From Sergeia podlipaevii (Eukaryota; Euglenozoa; Kinetoplastea; Trypanosomatida; Trypanosomatidae): a stretch of 19,025 nucleotides of DNA. Made by a program: the position numbers and the translations under genes. The number at the start of each line of letters is the position of its first letter. Within the stretch, counting starts at the first letter, position 1. The DNA lies in assembly GCA_030849805.1 (NCBI GenBank), contig JASANZ010001843.1, positions 1-19,025 of the forward strand. Direction: 5' to 3'. The notes beneath the pieces were generated by a model that was given only the letters and a program-made list of their open reading frames with translations, was not told the DNA's origin and made no database searches. This document shows, piece after piece, positions 1 to 7,335 of this stretch.

Positions 1-248
1 TTCATGGTGGGCACGCCAACCTTCTTGGCAACATCCTCGTGGACGAGGTCGCACAGGAGGCAGACGGTCATGCGGGGGCGGCACACGTTGGGGAGCTTGA
101 GGGAGCCAGAGAAACGCTTGTCCTTCTGGGGGTCGTAGTTCTTGAGGTTGACCTGGAGGTCAATGCTCTCCTTGAACTTGCGCTCCTTGGCGCTCTGAAG
201 AACGATCTGGATGGCCTCGGCCATCACCTGGGGGGCGATCTTGGACAT
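1..248 (-). CDS. RPL10A: 60S ribosomal protein L10a (uL1), N-terminal part
   Basis: The reverse strand encodes the first 82 residues of eukaryotic uL1/L10a, a large-subunit protein of the ribosomal L1 stalk that helps release deacylated tRNA from the E site. The diagnostic stretch is [20 protein letters not shown] followed by [13 protein letters not shown], which is near-invariant in this family. The ATG (CAT at 246-248) is the first one after a good spliced-leader acceptor at 269-270. The gene runs off the left edge; the family is usually about 215 residues, so roughly 130 residues are missing. Codons end mostly in G or C, as in the other ribosomal genes here and as expected of a highly expressed gene. 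It is the last gene of the visible transcription unit. Confidence 0.94.
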   Translation of the reverse strand, partial: MSKIAPQVMAEAIQIVLQSAKERKFKESIDLQVNLKNYDPQKDKRFSGSLKLPNVCRPRMTVCLLCDLVHEDVAKKVGVPTM

Positions 249-572
249 GATTGCTCGATTGAAAAACCCTTGAAGTCAAAAATAAATACATAAAAAATAG
301 TTAAAAAAAAAAAAGAGAAAGATTAAAAACGAGTTGGGTTTAGTGAGCAACGGCAAAAATATACTTTAAGAAGAGTAGCAAAGCAACATTATCACGTGTG
401 TATGCCGTGAGTGAGCCTGTAAAGCATAGCATATCTCTCCGCGGAAAGCAATCCACTCACCATCATAGGGGAGGAGAGGAAGGTACAAAAAGAAACACAC
501 ACTTTTTTGATAATTTATAAATAAAAGAAAAATTAGGATATGGTCCATTTTTTGCTATTAAAAAATGTCGAC
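249..572. other. Spacer between L10a and S27
   Basis: Holds the 5' UTR and pyrimidine tract of L10a and, to the right, the 3' UTR of S27. It is A/T-rich with no credible reading frame, and I see no RNA gene. A polyadenylation site is expected upstream of the tract, but no motif defines it. Confidence 0.6.
269..270 (-). promoter_or_regulatory. Probable spliced-leader acceptor AG for the L10a gene
   Basis: On the minus strand a T/C-rich tract (about 300-330) is followed by a CAAG. This is the last AG before a 5' UTR of about 20 bases. The tract-AG-ATG order is the standard trans-splicing signal of kinetoplastids; the exact AG used is inferred. Confidence 0.55.
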
Positions 573-833
573 TTAGTGGTCAGCCTTGCGGCGGACACCG
601 CAGCCGTGGGTCAGCTTGGCCTTGCCGCCAGTGCGCTGGGTCAGCACGGTGGCGCACCCGTTGCACTGAACGCTGGTAGTGGCGTGGCTGTACACAACAG
701 TCACGTTACCGCAGCCAGGGCACTTCACGTCCATGAAGTAGGAGTTGGGGCCCTGCACAAGGCGACGGCGCTTGTGCTTCATGCGCTCAGAGCGCACGGT
801 GGGGTAGCTCAGGTCAGAGTCGAAGAAACCCAT
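573..833 (-). CDS. RPS27: 40S ribosomal protein S27 (eS27)
   Basis: This 86-residue small-subunit protein is a clear eS27. It has a C4 zinc-binding module with Cys38, Cys41, Cys57 and Cys60 inside the family pattern [15 protein letters not shown] then [12 protein letters not shown], and a basic C terminus around GKAKLTHGC. The length matches the family (about 84-86). An in-frame TTG lies 35 codons upstream, but the ATG at 831-833 is chosen because it begins the conserved [11 protein letters not shown] sequence and is the first ATG after the acceptor AG at 887-888. It acts in the cytosolic 40S head/platform region. Gene order and orientation match the neighbouring ribosomal genes. G/C-ending codons suggest high expression. 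Confidence 0.96.
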   Translation of the reverse strand: MGFFDSDLSYPTVRSERMKHKRRRLVQGPNSYFMDVKCPGCGNVTVVYSHATTSVQCNGCATVLTQRTGGKAKLTHGCGVRRKADH

Positions 834-1200
834 GATGTTGTGGGTGTGGTTTGTAACGGACGAGCGACCTTGTAAATGAGTTGGACCTACGCAATAATCA
901 AAAAGCAAAACGAAGGGGGAGAAGAAAGGCGTGGACAATGAGTAAGAAGAAAGTAAAGTTACATGTATATGCTTCCTGGCAAAAGTAAAAATTATAAGCT
1001 ATGCAAAGTCAGTGAATGCTTCCTTCCACAAGAACAGAGTAGGAAAGGAAAAAAAAAAGCGTTTGTTGCGCTCCCCAAGGCGCACTCTTGTCTGTTCCAA
1101 TACATCTTAGGAGCATCCTTGTTTCGTTTACTTATGATGTTTATAAAGATAAATGAAAAAAGTAGTGCGTTCATACACAACCAGAAAACGGATCAAGCGC
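834..1200. other. Spacer between S27 and L34
   Basis: Contains the S27 5' UTR with its trans-splicing signal and the L34 3' UTR. Only short low-quality frames occur on either strand. Nothing else recognised. Confidence 0.6.
887..888 (-). promoter_or_regulatory. Probable spliced-leader acceptor AG for the S27 gene
   Basis: On the minus strand a pyrimidine tract at about 903-930 (CTTTCTTCTCCCCCTTCG) is followed by GCGTAG at 887-892. The resulting 5' UTR is about 53 bases with no earlier ATG. Exact AG use is inferred. Confidence 0.6.
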
Positions 1201-1692
1201 TTACTTCTTTACAAGCTTGGCACCGACGGGAGCGCGGGTGGCGGTCTTCTTGGGGGCAGCCTTCTTCTTGGTGATAGACTTACCAGCGATCTTCTTGGTG
1301 ATGGCATTCTTCTGCTCGAGCTTGGCCTTCTTCTTGTTGTTGGTGCGCTTCTTGCTGCGCTGGTACTTGGCGTGAGCGGCGAGGGCCTGCTTNTCCTCAA
1401 TGAGGAAGGCACGCACCACGCGGTCGCGGACCTGCTCGTGGCTGAGCACACCACCGTAGGGACGGCTGACGCTCTTGTCGTGGCGGGAGGCGAGGCGAGC
1501 CTCGATGTGGCGAAGAGCCTTGGTACCGCCGAGGCGCTTGTGGCCGAGCACCCAGGGGGTGTGAATACCCTGAGAGCGCTTGGTGCGCTTCTGCATGACC
1601 AGCTTGTTGCCGGGGGTGCGGACCATCTTCATGCGGTTGCTGCGCGTCGCATAGTGCGTACGGCGGCGATAAGACACGCGAGGGCAAGACAT
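1201..1692 (-). CDS. RPL34: 60S ribosomal protein L34 (eL34)
   Basis: The 163-residue product is eL34, a large-subunit ribosomal protein. Family hallmarks are YRRRTHYATRSNRMKMVRTP near the N terminus, PGNKLVMQ, SRPYGG at 76-81 and VRDRVVRAFLIE at 88-99. The N terminus and central core match eL34, followed by a Lys/Ala-rich tail of about 60 residues, which makes it longer than the roughly 115-120 residues of animal eL34. The two Cys-x2-Cys pairs that bind zinc in many eukaryotic eL34 proteins are absent; the equivalent positions read IHTPWVLGHKRL and LSHEQVRD. Position 1393 is an undetermined base in codon 100 (GAN), which can only be Glu or Asp, so the frame is unaffected. The start ATG follows an acceptor AG by about ten bases. 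Confidence 0.95.
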   Translation of the reverse strand: MSCPRVSYRRRTHYATRSNRMKMVRTPGNKLVMQKRTKRSQGIHTPWVLGHKRLGGTKALRHIEARLASRHDKSVSRPYGGVLSHEQVRDRVVRAFLIEXKQALAAHAKYQRSKKRTNNKKKAKLEQKNAITKKIAGKSITKKKAAPKKTATRAPVGAKLVKK

Positions 1693-2022
1693 TTTGCACT
1701 ACTGTTGTGCGGTTGAAAACAATGTATATAGATTAAGGGAAAAATGAGGAAAGAAGTGAGTGAAATTCAGAAAAATAGATCTCTCTTGTCGCTGATGCGA
1801 TATGAAAAGCATATAAACGTTCATAGAACAACGCATAAAATATACGTATGTTTTTGTTATTATTATTATTTTCTGCAGTCAGGTCGCAATGTACGTAGCA
1901 AAGGAATGGAAAAGAAGGGAAGCATCATCACAGTTGAAGGCACGCCATAATTCTTCTTTTTGCCAGGAGCAAGCCTATTCAACACCATGCGTGGGCACAC
2001 ACAACCACACACATATGCACCG
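1693..2022. other. Spacer between L34 and the tRNA endonuclease-like gene
   Basis: Carries the L34 trans-splicing signal and the 3' UTR of the next gene upstream. A short TTA/TTG-type run (around 1856-1874) and CA-rich stretches are present. No gene seen. Confidence 0.55.
1702..1703 (-). promoter_or_regulatory. Probable spliced-leader acceptor AG for the L34 gene
   Basis: A minus-strand pyrimidine tract (about 1733-1760, CTTCTTTCCTCATTTTTCCC) precedes ACAACAG. The predicted 5' UTR is only about nine bases; a second AG at 1699-1700 would make it shorter still. Confidence 0.55.
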
Positions 2023-2583
2023 TCACAATACACGGCGCCTCTTTTGCTTTGGCGGCACGCTGACTTTAGAAACATCCTCAAGCACACGCACCTCTGCTAC
2101 CCCAGTACACGCATCCCACGTGCACACATATGGTCGTTTGCCCACGCTGCCAGCTACTCGTGAGGAACGGACGGCTTCAAGCTCTGAAAGAGGTCCTAGG
2201 AAGAATAGTGACTCGCCGTGTATGATGGCTCCCTGGTAGCCAATATACAGCGCGCCAAATTGACTACCGTGATGCAGTTGATATCTGTGCTCGCTGGTAA
2301 GGATGCGGTACAGAGCACATGCTGCGGGGTGCATTTCCCGTAACCGGGCTCTCAGCTCCACCACTGCAGTGGATCCTAACACAACCTGTACGCCATGATT
2401 GGGACCGTCATGACACAAAAACTCGAGCTCCTCGATGCTCAACATCCAGCCGTATTGCTTCTTATTGAACTGAGGGTATAAACATTGAAGGGTCGCTGGG
2501 CATTCTCTGGGAGGCCGGCACTCGGCGATTACAAACAGTGGGCCAATGACATCAGTAAAGGTGATAGTGCATGTCTCCTGCAT
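2023..2583 (-). CDS. tRNA-intron endonuclease catalytic-domain protein (SEN2/SEN34-like)
   Basis: This 186-residue protein carries the tRNA-splicing endonuclease fold. LSIEELEFLCHDG (about residues 48-60) matches the N-terminal subdomain motif, and the catalytic region reads YRILTSEHRYQLHHGSQFG then ALYIGYQGAIIHGESLFF. The expected catalytic triad is present as Tyr116, His122 and Lys149 (in RVAGSVGKRPYVC). The known function of the family is cleavage of both splice sites of intron-containing pre-tRNAs. In trypanosomes very few tRNAs, notably tRNA-Tyr, carry an intron. The C terminus KQKRRRV resembles a nuclear localisation signal. The ATG at 2581-2583 is preferred over an in-frame TTG four codons upstream. 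Whether it corresponds to SEN2 or SEN34 is not decided by sequence reading; the short length leans towards SEN34. Confidence 0.75.
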   Translation of the reverse strand: MQETCTITFTDVIGPLFVIAECRPPRECPATLQCLYPQFNKKQYGWMLSIEELEFLCHDGPNHGVQVVLGSTAVVELRARLREMHPAACALYRILTSEHRYQLHHGSQFGALYIGYQGAIIHGESLFFLGPLSELEAVRSSRVAGSVGKRPYVCTWDACTGVAEVRVLEDVSKVSVPPKQKRRRVL

Positions 2584-2956
2584 CACTTTTCGCAAAAGGA
2601 AAAAAAGAGAGAAGCTGTGCTTGGTCCCTTCCTTTTTAAAACTCTTGTTATTCTTTTCAATGTGCCTTTAAAAAAGAAGAAAAGAAAAAAATGAAGAAAC
2701 AGGAGAACGTTTTGAGCACTCACACCTATCTACACACGTTGGGCTGCTGCAACATATCCGCAACGGCATTCATTCACAACAGCGATACAAACTGCCCAGG
2801 CGGCTTCTGCTTCAAGTACATTACGTGCTTCGATACAACAGCGTACCAACCACGCGACTTCAAAGAAGAAAGAAAAGAAGAACAATATGCAGTGGGGGAG
2901 AGGGAAACAAAAGATGAGCATCATACTCGTGCATGGCTGCCCCACTAGTGCTACTA
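2584..2956. other. Spacer with trans-splicing signals for the endonuclease-like gene
   Basis: Two minus-strand pyrimidine tracts are visible, at about 2597-2612 and 2670-2690, each followed by an AG (2586-2587 and 2666-2667), so the 5' end may be heterogeneous. There is no ATG between either site and the start codon. The rest is presumed 3' UTR of the upstream gene. Confidence 0.5.
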
Positions 2957-4843
2957 CTACGTCATTATTGGATTGGTGCGGCCCGTGCTCTGTTGTCTGC
3001 GTGGGTTCCAGCGGCCTTCAAAGATCGGTCTATATTTCATCTTAGACAGATCAAACACGAGGCCATCCTTGTTCGTCACGTAGCGCTCCTGGTCATATTC
3101 CACTGGATCGCTCTCACGCAGTCCAAGACGGCGCTCCTCCATCATCTTCTTCCAGTGCTCATAAGTGTCGCGCTCCATGCCAATAATACGGCCAGTCTTA
3201 GGGTCCTCTACAACGATTTCTTCGTCGTTGCGCTCATGCGGAAATTTGGTAATAGGAATATTAGCAGAATCCCACGGCATGAGCGCCGGTCTCGGTGCTT
3301 CCTCCACCTCTTGTTTTTCGCCTCTCAGTGAGCGATATAGGCGGTTTTCGACTGGGTCGCCACTGGGCTTGCCAGCAACCTCTCTGTACGTTGTGTTTTC
3401 AATATAATCGTGGAGGTCCTCCTTGGGGTACCAGTGATAGTATGAAGGCAGCTTTTCCCACTCCACCGACTCACCAGGCTCCAGCATAGGACGCAATTTG
3501 GTCCCACTAGTGCCTGGACGCACGAGGCGTCCGTCACTCATCTCGTGATACCTTGGCCCAAAGCCTGTTCCTTGCACATTGCGGTACTTCTCTGCCACCT
3601 TGTTTGGCTTATGCAAATGCGATGAAAACTGGCGCAGCGGTGGGATTCCCAACTGGGTATCTGAAAGCGAGTACATGTCGTTTTCAATAAAATCACCAAA
3701 GCACTCGACACCATAGCTATTCGTGGGAATTGGGTTGATAAGTGCCATCGCGGTGCGTCGCGAGGCAGACAGCTGAACACCAAAATGGCCACATGCCTGT
3801 GGGGTGGTTAAGCAGTGAATGGCTGTACCGCGCTTCTGAAACGCAAGTGTGAGATCCTCATCGATAAAGTACAGATTGCGGCCGGTGCCAAGAAAAACCA
3901 CATCAGGTACAGGATAAAGGTGTAGCAATAGAGCCAAGGTGCGCTCGTTCACTTCCTCAAAGCTCGACACGTTCCAATGGTAATAGTTCTTCTCGGTCAC
4001 AATGCACGAACCAATCACCTCGCGATCGTTGATGAAGATGCTGTCCGGCGAGTACGCCGTAATGCGCACCTTTGACTTTCCTCGCGGCTCCTCGATCCGA
4101 TTAGCAAACGGGTTGGCATTGTACTGTGTAGACATCTTCTCCTCGTTGTAGAAGCGCTCCTGGCCCTCGCGAGTTTGAAGAGAGAGGCCGCTCGCAGACT
4201 TGCCAGACTCTCTCTGACGTTTCAGCCACTGAGCGAGAGCAGCGCTGTCCTGTGGGCGATAACCAGGAGTCAACTTAAAAGGATCATAGTTTGGATCGCT
4301 AGGGTGAGGACGTCGCTTCTTCCGCGTCTCCTCTAGCTGCTGTTCATTTCGCTTCGTCTCAGCGATGAACTTGCGATATTCCACCTCATTTTCGACCTGA
4401 AGCTGCCGCCGAATGAGAGCCATTTCATCGTCATTCTCGTAGTCCCTCTTTACCGGTTCATGAACGAGCTTATTTGCGCTTTCCACGTCCATGTAGTTCT
4501 CTCGGCTTCCAGAACCGACGAAGAGCATGCCGTCCTTTGTAGTCTTTAGAGTACTATCATTTTCCAGATAGTTCCTTTGTGCGAGGCGCTGATTTGCTAA
4601 CCATTTGCGGTCGCGCTCAGTCATGTAGTCTTCTACAGATTGCCCTGGCCGAATCCCCACTTTCACTCCGCCCTCTTGAGCCTGTTGTGTCTTAGAATAG
4701 GTCTCAGCACTCATTGGAAGCTCCGTCAATGGATTGTCTCTTGGGTCAGGGACGTACTTGCGAACTGCTTTTTGCACAGCATGCTTGGCACGGACCTTCC
4801 ACCCAATGTGCTTTGCCTCACGGATAATCACGGCTCGGCGCAT
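2957..4843 (-). CDS. Large protein with an NDUFAF3/Mth938-type domain, probably mitochondrial
   Basis: The product is 628 residues. Residues about 258-370 form a recognisable Mth938/NDUFAF3 (former DUF498) domain: ITAYSPDSIFIND, IGSCIVTEKNYYHWNV, then VVFLGTGRNLYFID (LGTG at 318-321) and LTTPQACGHFGVQLSASRRT (TPxAC at 347-351). In animals NDUFAF3 is a complex I assembly factor of about 180 residues; here the domain sits inside a protein more than three times longer. The N terminus (MRRAVIIREAKHIGWKVRAK) is basic and free of early acidic residues except one Glu, compatible with mitochondrial import. Residues 130-230 are highly charged and probably helical. The C-terminal 250 residues are rich in Tyr, Pro and Arg and match nothing I know. 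It could be a complex I assembly factor or a lineage-specific component of another mitochondrial machine such as the mitoribosome; the sequence does not decide. Confidence 0.7.
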   Translation of the reverse strand: MRRAVIIREAKHIGWKVRAKHAVQKAVRKYVPDPRDNPLTELPMSAETYSKTQQAQEGGVKVGIRPGQSVEDYMTERDRKWLANQRLAQRNYLENDSTLKTTKDGMLFVGSGSRENYMDVESANKLVHEPVKRDYENDDEMALIRRQLQVENEVEYRKFIAETKRNEQQLEETRKKRRPHPSDPNYDPFKLTPGYRPQDSAALAQWLKRQRESGKSASGLSLQTREGQERFYNEEKMSTQYNANPFANRIEEPRGKSKVRITAYSPDSIFINDREVIGSCIVTEKNYYHWNVSSFEEVNERTLALLLHLYPVPDVVFLGTGRNLYFIDEDLTLAFQKRGTAIHCLTTPQACGHFGVQLSASRRTAMALINPIPTNSYGVECFGDFIENDMYSLSDTQLGIPPLRQFSSHLHKPNKVAEKYRNVQGTGFGPRYHEMSDGRLVRPGTSGTKLRPMLEPGESVEWEKLPSYYHWYPKEDLHDYIENTTYREVAGKPSGDPVENRLYRSLRGEKQEVEEAPRPALMPWDSANIPITKFPHERNDEEIVVEDPKTGRIIGMERDTYEHWKKMMEERRLGLRESDPVEYDQERYVTNKDGLVFDLSKMKYRPIFEGRWNPRRQQSTGRTNPIMT

Positions 4844-4953
4844 TTGCTTTAAAAAAAAATTAGCGCGTAATTGTGCGTATGTCTGTAAATATATAGCTCA
4901 CGTGCACTACGTGAGTGTGTATGGGTATGTGCTTCTTAAAACACGCTAACAAC

Positions 4954-4955
4954 CT
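4954..4955 (-). promoter_or_regulatory. Probable spliced-leader acceptor AG for the NDUFAF3-domain gene
   Basis: Minus strand GAGCTTTTTTTTTCTTTGTAG is a textbook pyrimidine tract plus acceptor ending at 4954. The 5' UTR would be about 110 bases with no upstream ATG. A minor alternative AG at 4847-4848 follows a T-run just before the start codon. Confidence 0.6.
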
Positions 4956-5531
4956 ACAAAGAAAAAAAAAGCTCACAATCGATAAACAATGCAAAAAGAA
5001 AAAGTGGAAAAGAAAAAAGTGTGCTATAATAAATAATTGAAATATAAAAATGTAATTATTCTATATGTGCGCGCCTACAGTCAGCATTGATTCAGCAAAT
5101 ACAGAAAAAAGGTAAGAGATGCAAGCAAGGAGAGGAGGAAGGTAGCAAGTAGCAATGTTGATCATTCACAGGGTCTGCAAACCATCGTTTGAAGAAGAAA
5201 GAGAGGCACATATAATCTTCCATCTTGTATTAGCACTCTCACGTATGTGACTTTTTCATATTCGTTTTGTATTGTATATTGTGTCTGCTGCTTAAGGTGA
5301 CAGATCAAAAAGACTTTCTTACTTTAGTACAACCTCACCAAAGGAAAAAATAACGGGATTACGATGAAAAACAGCAGATTTGTGCAGTGTATCTCTCACC
5401 TGCTCTGCTGCTTCCACTGGTCAAGCGCAGCGCTCATATTCCCTCATCCGCTCTCCCCCCCTCCCCTTTCTCATCGCTTTTCCAGAAAAGTGTACCAAGG
5501 CGAGAAGAAGAAAAAAAAGGAGCTCACTTCT
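4956..5531. other. Spacer between NDUFAF3-domain gene and CLP1-like gene
   Basis: A/T-rich, with a pyrimidine-rich plus-strand block around 5440-5480. It is expected to hold the 3' UTR of the CLP1-like gene. I find no tRNA-type boxes and no coding frame with recognisable content. Confidence 0.5.
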
Positions 5532-6854
5532 CTAAACTGCAAGAGATTCTTCCATCGTTGCGACTTGCACGTCTGTAAGCCGCAATGTTTCCCTCTCTCT
5601 TTGACTGGGCACAATAATACATCGTCGCAGTACGTCCTCCACATTGGCAGGGATGATGAGCACCACCTCGTCGTGAGCCTCATCCACGTATGAAATCACA
5701 ATAAGACCTGCTACAGGTGCAAGTGGCACTTCCTCAACAATCTCTGCGTGAGAAAGCGCGCACACCAGCAAGCGCCACTGCGAATCTGGAGACACCTTCT
5801 GCACGCCGACAGCGCCACCGTGTTCACTGTACGTGAGCTCAACAAAGTGGAATGCGTGAATAGGCACGACAACCTTTGAGCATCCCAATGGACTATATGG
5901 AGATCCCACAAAGTACTCCTGCATGAGAAGTGTCTTGTCTGACTCGGCGCGTACTGTGCCCACCGAGGCAACTGAGAAGAAGCGGCAGTCCGGTAGAATA
6001 CGCTGGACGTCCTTCTCCAGGAAGTTAGACCAATCCTGGGCACCCCCCTCCATTCCTTTGCTGCCGCCGACAATGAGCACGTGTGTGGGGCGAAGGATCT
6101 CAACCAACTTCCTATAGAACACTCCCTCCTCGAGTCCCGTGAGAGGAGTTGGGGCGTCAATCACAACGTGGCATCGTGTAGACCCACACACCTCCTGAGC
6201 ATACGCCGTGGCGGTCTCGTTCAACTGCTCACCGAAGTGGAGAAGTACGCTAACGTCTGCAGTTGAAGGTCGCGCTGCGATTCCAGTAAAAAAAGGAAGG
6301 GGCAGCAGCGTGGGAGCAGATGTGTTGCCAGCCCACAGCGGTGCTGGTTGCTCAGGCGCTACCTGAACTAGGGAAACACATCCAGGGCAGTAGATACTGT
6401 TGGACTCTGCATTAAGGTCCAACAGGAACGCACTACATGGCACTCCTCTGTCATCTACTTCGCTTCCATAACGTTTGATTAAGTTACAAATTGTGTGCGC
6501 AGCAAGTGTCTTGCCGCTGCCAGCCTTGCCAATGACTAGCACCTTGGATTTGTCTAGAGGGAGAAGAGTTCGTCGTGCCAGTTGCACGAGGGTGCCCGCG
6601 CCTTCCTTAGCGTACTTGTGCATTTCTATCGGAGTAGCGCTCTGCACTGTCGCAGACCCTCCTTCAAGAGTAGAAACGATCAAAACGCGCTTTGGAGAGC
6701 TCACGTAAAACGTGTAAGAGCGATTGGCTTCTAGCTGAGCACCGGCTACTTCAAGTACTCCTGTTTGCAGTGCGATGTGCACTGCTCCGCTACCGCCTAG
6801 TGCGCACTCCTCGCCGGCGCTAAGAACAATACGGCTGGGTTGCTTTGGTGGCAT
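5532..6854 (-). CDS. CLP1: CLP1-family P-loop protein (pre-mRNA 3' end / RNA processing factor)
   Basis: The 440-residue product has the three-part CLP1 layout. An N-terminal beta domain (about 1-95) contains GVLEVAGAQLEANRSYTFYV, equivalent to the family's GTAEIFGTEL..GREYTF. A P-loop domain follows with Walker A GKAGSGKT at 109-116, LLDLNAESNSIYCPGCVSLV (144-163) in place of DLDVGQG..PG.I, and a hydrophobic strand VVIDAPTPLTG (230-240). A C-terminal beta domain (about 320-440) follows QEYFVGSPYSPLG. In other eukaryotes CLP1 belongs to cleavage factor II and to the tRNA-splicing endonuclease complex; human CLP1 is an RNA 5'-kinase while yeast Clp1 binds ATP without kinase activity. Here the arginine-rich lid (RxxxxR before the EYF motif) reads RAESDKTLLMQEYF, so kinase activity is doubtful. 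Length fits the family (about 425-445). Start ATG is 23 bases from the acceptor AG. Confidence 0.8.
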   Translation of the reverse strand: MPPKQPSRIVLSAGEECALGGSGAVHIALQTGVLEVAGAQLEANRSYTFYVSSPKRVLIVSTLEGGSATVQSATPIEMHKYAKEGAGTLVQLARRTLLPLDKSKVLVIGKAGSGKTLAAHTICNLIKRYGSEVDDRGVPCSAFLLDLNAESNSIYCPGCVSLVQVAPEQPAPLWAGNTSAPTLLPLPFFTGIAARPSTADVSVLLHFGEQLNETATAYAQEVCGSTRCHVVIDAPTPLTGLEEGVFYRKLVEILRPTHVLIVGGSKGMEGGAQDWSNFLEKDVQRILPDCRFFSVASVGTVRAESDKTLLMQEYFVGSPYSPLGCSKVVVPIHAFHFVELTYSEHGGAVGVQKVSPDSQWRLLVCALSHAEIVEEVPLAPVAGLIVISYVDEAHDEVVLIIPANVEDVLRRCIIVPSQRERETLRLTDVQVATMEESLAV

Positions 6855-6877
6855 TTTATTTTTCCTTTAACGGTTTC

Positions 6878-6879
6878 CT
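6878..6879 (-). promoter_or_regulatory. Probable spliced-leader acceptor AG for the CLP1-like gene
   Basis: Minus strand CCTCTTTCTTTTTTGTTG (about 6893-6912) leads to TTCACACAG, giving a 23-base 5' UTR with no upstream ATG. Confidence 0.6.
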
Positions 6880-7322
6880 GTGTGAATAAAAACAACAAAA
6901 AAGAAAGAGGAAATGAATGAGTATGTTTTGAAAGGAAAGAGATAACTACATCAAAAGAATATAGAAAGCAGGCAACAAGTAGTAAACCAAGACATGCAAT
7001 TTGGTGCCACACACTTCACATGGTGTCATTGCTATTAACCACGCTTCCCTTTTTGCATATATCTAGTTTTCAGCAACCCTCTAAAGTAGTGAAAAAAAAA
7101 AACGATTTTTGTTTTGCTTGACGCACATAAGCAGCATCACCATGTATTCATTGACAATGATTGCAAGGAAAAAAAAATGTACACAATTGCACTTGAGTAC
7201 AATACAGCATGTCCGTGGCTGTATAATAACAACAAAAAAAAAAGAGAGAGATATAGATGTAACAAAGGAAAACAATCAATCCACACAAAAATAAAGGGAA
7301 AAGGGAGGAAAATGAAAAAAAA

Positions 7323-7335
7323 ATATATATATATA
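7323..7335. repeat. TA dinucleotide repeat
   Basis: A run of alternating A and T (ATATATATATATA) inside the long spacer. A second imperfect TA tract lies at about 7399-7414. Confidence 0.85.

Noticed and set aside
540..875. 111-codon plus-strand frame antisense to S27
   Set aside because: Shadow of the G/C-rich codon bias of the S27 gene; the minus strand carries an unmistakable ribosomal protein. The same applies to the plus-strand frames over L10a and L34.
573..938. Upstream TTG-initiated extension of S27 (and similar TTG extensions of the endonuclease-like, PP2C-like, kinase and rightmost genes)
   Set aside because: Non-ATG starts are not expected here, and for each gene an ATG lies downstream of a plausible acceptor AG; for S27 the ATG also coincides with the conserved N terminus.
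2730..2945. 71-codon minus-strand frame between the endonuclease-like and NDUFAF3-domain genes
   Set aside because: Short, hydrophobic, no recognisable motif; more likely 3' UTR.
4956..5531. Search for tRNA or other Pol III genes in the spacers
   Set aside because: No A-box/B-box pair (GTTCGAnTC or its complement) was seen by eye in any spacer; a covariance-model scan was not possible.
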